64,000 nt of DNA from Candidatus Marimicrobium litorale. GTDB lineage: Bacteria > Pseudomonadota > Gammaproteobacteria > Pseudomonadales > Halieaceae. The notes under the pieces were generated by a model. It had not been told where the DNA came from and did no database searches. It was given only the letters and a program-made list of their open reading frames with translations. Numbering within the stretch: the stretch's first letter is position 1; the number at the start of each line of letters is the position of its first letter. Of this stretch, positions 61,377-64,000 are shown in pieces. The translations under genes and the position numbers were made by a program. The stretch is from NCBI RefSeq assembly GCF_026262645.1, contig NZ_SHNO01000001.1, positions 1,488,001 to 1,552,000 of the forward strand. Reading direction: 5' to 3'.

Positions 61377-63662
61377 CTAGAAGCGGTACGTCCCGGTGAT
61401 ACCGACACTGCGTGGAGGCGTCACGGTAAGCTCGTTATACGCGAGCGTGTTCAGCGGACGACGATTCAGCACTCCGTCATCATCGAAAGCATTTTTCACA
61501 TAAAGCTGCGCGCTCCAAACATCGTTACGCAGGCCTGTGAACACGTCGACCACGGAAAATGAATCACCGTCGAGACGACCGGCGACATCCCCAACGCCCT
61601 TCGTATCACCCTTGTAGCTCCACAGGGCACTGACGTAGTAGTCGCTGTCCATTACCACCTGATCCCAGGTGTATTCTGTTTGCAACATACCGGTCCACTT
61701 GGGCATGGCGGTCGCGTTTTCGCCATTGGCATCACACGTGTTATATCGATTAGCCGGGGGTGGGCCAACCGGCGGTTGACTCGGATCTGTACAGGGCACT
61801 GTTCCGTCGGTAAATTCAACTTCCGCATAGGTAAACGCGGCGTACACCATCCAGGCATCCGTCACCAGCATACGGAAGTCTGCCTCCACGCCTTTTTGCT
61901 CTGCTTCATCCACATTCACGAAGGGCGCATTGGTAATCACTTGCACGTCACTGGTCACCGTGTTGTAGGCTTCAAAGTTTACGGGTACCTGATAATCATC
62001 ATAGCGACCATAAAATACGGCTGCGGTGTAGCGGGCGCGGCCATCCATCAAGTCACCTTTTACACCAAGCTCAAAACTGTCGACGGTCTCGCCGGCGTAG
62101 CTATTGAACTCCGGAGAGAAAGAACCATCGATATCAAAATTTGCCGCGCCAGGACGATAACCCCGGTCGATGCTCGCATACAGGTTGACCGACTCATTGA
62201 GGTCGTATTGCAGCTTGACCGTTCCGGTCACCTCATCCTCGTCGATCGTATCTGTCAGCGTGCAGGGACTGGCAGGAATTGGACAAGGAAACACATCTTG
62301 GAAAACAGCCCCAGGGTCAGTGATATCTCCTCCGGGCAACAGCTCAGAGCCAAGCCAAAAATCACCCGCAATGGTGTTAGAACTATCCTGATCGAACTTG
62401 TTGTAGCGCAGACCAACAATCAGGTTTAAGTCGTCCGTGAGGTCGAAAGTATTGTGGGTAAATACGGCCCACGTTTTGCTGTCGATAGGAATATCAAACG
62501 TTAACAAGAAAACACCGCCATCAGCCTGACGATTAACATCTGTTCCCACATCTGTCTGACTCTTTGCCTCGCTATAATACCCGCCGACCGACCAGTCCCA
62601 ACGATCAAATGCATTGCCAGATACCCGGAGCTCCGTCTGGTACGACTTCAGGTCATCACCAAAATCGGTATCCAGAAACAGGTTAGTCTCTGGCAGGTCG
62701 GTATTATCCTGATCGGTTTCGCTTTTGGTATGGGTATCCAGATAGCCCGCAAAAAAACTGATGTCGAGATCATTGACCATCCAGTCAAGATGCAAGGTGC
62801 CAAGGTAGTCTTCCTTTTTCTGAATTTTGCTTGGCGCGTCGGCGATCGCCTTTAAATCGCCCGCGTCAACATCGTAGTTGGCTATGCTCGAGTCCAGCGT
62901 TTCAACCACTCGATAGGTATCAGAGTTTTTCGACTCGGTGTAAGTGAAACCCGCCTTGGCAGAAAAGTTCTCCGTCGGCTGCCATAGCAACTTGGCGCGA
63001 CCACCATCGCGGCCGCGCTCTTCATCTTTATCACGCACTACAACATCAACACCTGTTTCACGATCATCGCTCAGACCCGCAACCCGAAGCGCCAGCGTAT
63101 CGGTGAGGGTGAAGTTCAAACCGCCCTGTACGTTATAGCCCTGCGGGTCGGCCTGATAACTGGCCTGAACATTCCCGCTAAAGCCATCGAAGTTAGGGTC
63201 CTCTGTGTTTAATATCAGCGCACCGCCCGGTGAGGGTTGTCCGTACAGTGTACCCTGCGGGCCCTTGAGAATTTGCACACTCGCTATATCAAACATGCTG
63301 GACAGTGCCACTGCTGCCTGCGAGGCCGTCCAGTAATCGTCGAGATAGGTACCCACACGCGAGGGGTTGCTTTGCTGCTGGAATGTCCCCACACCGCGCA
63401 GACCGACGCCGACATTCGTGTCACCCTCGTAACGCACCTCAAGCCCGGTAGTGAGCCGGTTCAGCTCATCCGCCTGAAATACTGAAAACTCTTGCAACTG
63501 CTTAGCATCGAATACGGTCACCGCCAAGGGCGCCTCGATCAATGATTCCGTTTTTTTCTGGGCTGTTACGACCACTTCCTCCAACACCTGCGAGTAAGCT
63601 GGCGCTGCCCCCATAACCAATACAAGGGCGGACATCTGCGATAGACGCTTCATGGCAAACAC
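61377..63662 (-). CDS. TonB-dependent outer-membrane receptor
   Basis: A 761-residue receptor. After a signal peptide (LSQMSALVLVMGAAPAYS) come LEEVVVTAQKK and a plug domain with VGVGLRGVGTFQQQ and the strongly conserved VQILKGPQGTLYGQPSPGGALIL. The 22-strand beta-barrel follows and ends in the aromatic residue TGTYRF. The sequence pattern is of the Cyc2/catecholate- or lipid-associated type common in marine gammaproteobacteria, many of which take up compounds other than siderophores. It faces the DUF35/thiolase operon convergently, about 90 bp away, so import of the same hydrophobic substrate is possible. Confidence 0.95.
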   Translation of the reverse strand: MFAMKRLSQMSALVLVMGAAPAYSQVLEEVVVTAQKKTESLIEAPLAVTVFDAKQLQEFSVFQADELNRLTTGLEVRYEGDTNVGVGLRGVGTFQQQSNPSRVGTYLDDYWTASQAAVALSSMFDIASVQILKGPQGTLYGQPSPGGALILNTEDPNFDGFSGNVQASYQADPQGYNVQGGLNFTLTDTLALRVAGLSDDRETGVDVVVRDKDEERGRDGGRAKLLWQPTENFSAKAGFTYTESKNSDTYRVVETLDSSIANYDVDAGDLKAIADAPSKIQKKEDYLGTLHLDWMVNDLDISFFAGYLDTHTKSETDQDNTDLPETNLFLDTDFGDDLKSYQTELRVSGNAFDRWDWSVGGYYSEAKSQTDVGTDVNRQADGGVFLLTFDIPIDSKTWAVFTHNTFDLTDDLNLIVGLRYNKFDQDSSNTIAGDFWLGSELLPGGDITDPGAVFQDVFPCPIPASPCTLTDTIDEDEVTGTVKLQYDLNESVNLYASIDRGYRPGAANFDIDGSFSPEFNSYAGETVDSFELGVKGDLMDGRARYTAAVFYGRYDDYQVPVNFEAYNTVTSDVQVITNAPFVNVDEAEQKGVEADFRMLVTDAWMVYAAFTYAEVEFTDGTVPCTDPSQPPVGPPPANRYNTCDANGENATAMPKWTGMLQTEYTWDQVVMDSDYYVSALWSYKGDTKGVGDVAGRLDGDSFSVVDVFTGLRNDVWSAQLYVKNAFDDDGVLNRRPLNTLAYNELTVTPPRSVGITGTYRF

Positions 63663-64000
63663 TCCTTTGCTCTACTTTTTGATTATTATCTTTACGACGC
63701 ACTTTTATAGCGCCGGCATTCATCCTGAACAAATTTAGTGTAGCTTGCACAAATGGAAGTTCCAGTGGAAAAAGGGGGGCAAAATTACACAACTGTTGTG
63801 GCTATACCCGAAAACCCCAGTAGAGCGGGCTCCTCGGGCCATTTCACGCCCCCCCCTTCAATGCCGGTTCGCCTCAGACCAAAGCCGCTCATAACGCACA
63901 GATTTTCTGCTTGACGCACGTTCACTGGCAAATCACCGTTGCCCATCTGGCCCGTTACAACGCTGGCGCAACCTTACTCGCATAAAGCTCGAGGCTTTTC
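63663..64000. other. Upstream region of the TonB receptor, window end
   Basis: It contains the presumed promoter of the receptor on the minus strand and a run of eight Cs (63849-63856). No gene with start and stop is visible before the window edge. Confidence 0.45.

Overview
The window looks like a chromosomal segment of a free-living, probably marine gammaproteobacterium with a lipid- or steroid-oxidising lifestyle. A Halieaceae/Spongiibacteraceae-type organism is my inference from gene content; no rRNA gene is present to prove it. The main signs are three cytochromes P450, a Rieske oxygenase, paired acyl-CoA dehydrogenases, a Baeyer-Villiger-type flavoprotein, short-chain dehydrogenases, a sterol-desaturase-family protein, a DUF35/thiolase-like pair, a TonB receptor and an OprI/Lpp-like lipoprotein. 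I saw no tRNA, rRNA or CRISPR array.

Layout. 0-4.2 kb: a cut-off gene, a TetR regulator with a palindromic operator, a P450, a Rieske oxygenase and an SGNH hydrolase. 4.4-6.4 kb: two L,D-transpeptidases around an Lpp-like lipoprotein, a cell-envelope anchoring module. 6.5-10.4 kb: a large secreted YD-repeat (RHS-like) protein ending in thrombospondin-type-3 repeats. 10.5-18.4 kb: a second P450, then gltB-gltD behind a promoter and a structured leader. 18.5-23.4 kb: kinase, two acyl-CoA dehydrogenases and an LLM oxidoreductase on the minus strand. 23.5-30.9 kb: a small lipoprotein, a Rap1a/Tai-like protein, an RND exporter, a redoxin-cytochrome-copper enzyme, a TAXI binding protein and an aldo/keto reductase. 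31.2-34.4 kb: a CYP51-type P450 whose upstream palindrome matches the one beside the TetR gene, a secreted protein and a START-like protein. 34.5-37.7 kb: a 2-oxoacid dehydrogenase operon (E1alpha, E1beta, E2). 38.2-46.7 kb: a membrane sulfatase-like protein, then two SDRs, a flavin monooxygenase and a desaturase divergent from a LysR gene.

46.8-55.3 kb is the most striking part. It is an island bounded by a 44-bp direct repeat (43 of 44 bases equal), with an IS6-family transposase relic at its right end. It encodes an 84-residue peptide whose last 30 residues include 14 prolines in SP/TP/AP/PP patterns; two prolyl-4-hydroxylase-like 2-oxoglutarate oxygenases; two glycosyltransferases resembling plant hydroxyproline arabinosyltransferases, one with a C-terminal PqqD-like domain; an O-fucosyltransferase-like protein; an HPr-kinase-related protein; a free PqqD-like protein; and a NTP_transf_5 nucleotidyltransferase. 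My reading is that this is a bacterial pathway that hydroxylates and glycosylates a proline-rich, extensin-like exported peptide. The enzyme families are recognised from motifs; the pathway is inference.

55.3-64 kb: a GST-family gene whose 3' end is the right copy of the repeat, then a carotenoid oxygenase, a Tat-type lipoprotein amidohydrolase, a DUF35 protein and an SCP-x/Ltp2-like thiolase homologue in one direction, facing a TonB-dependent receptor.
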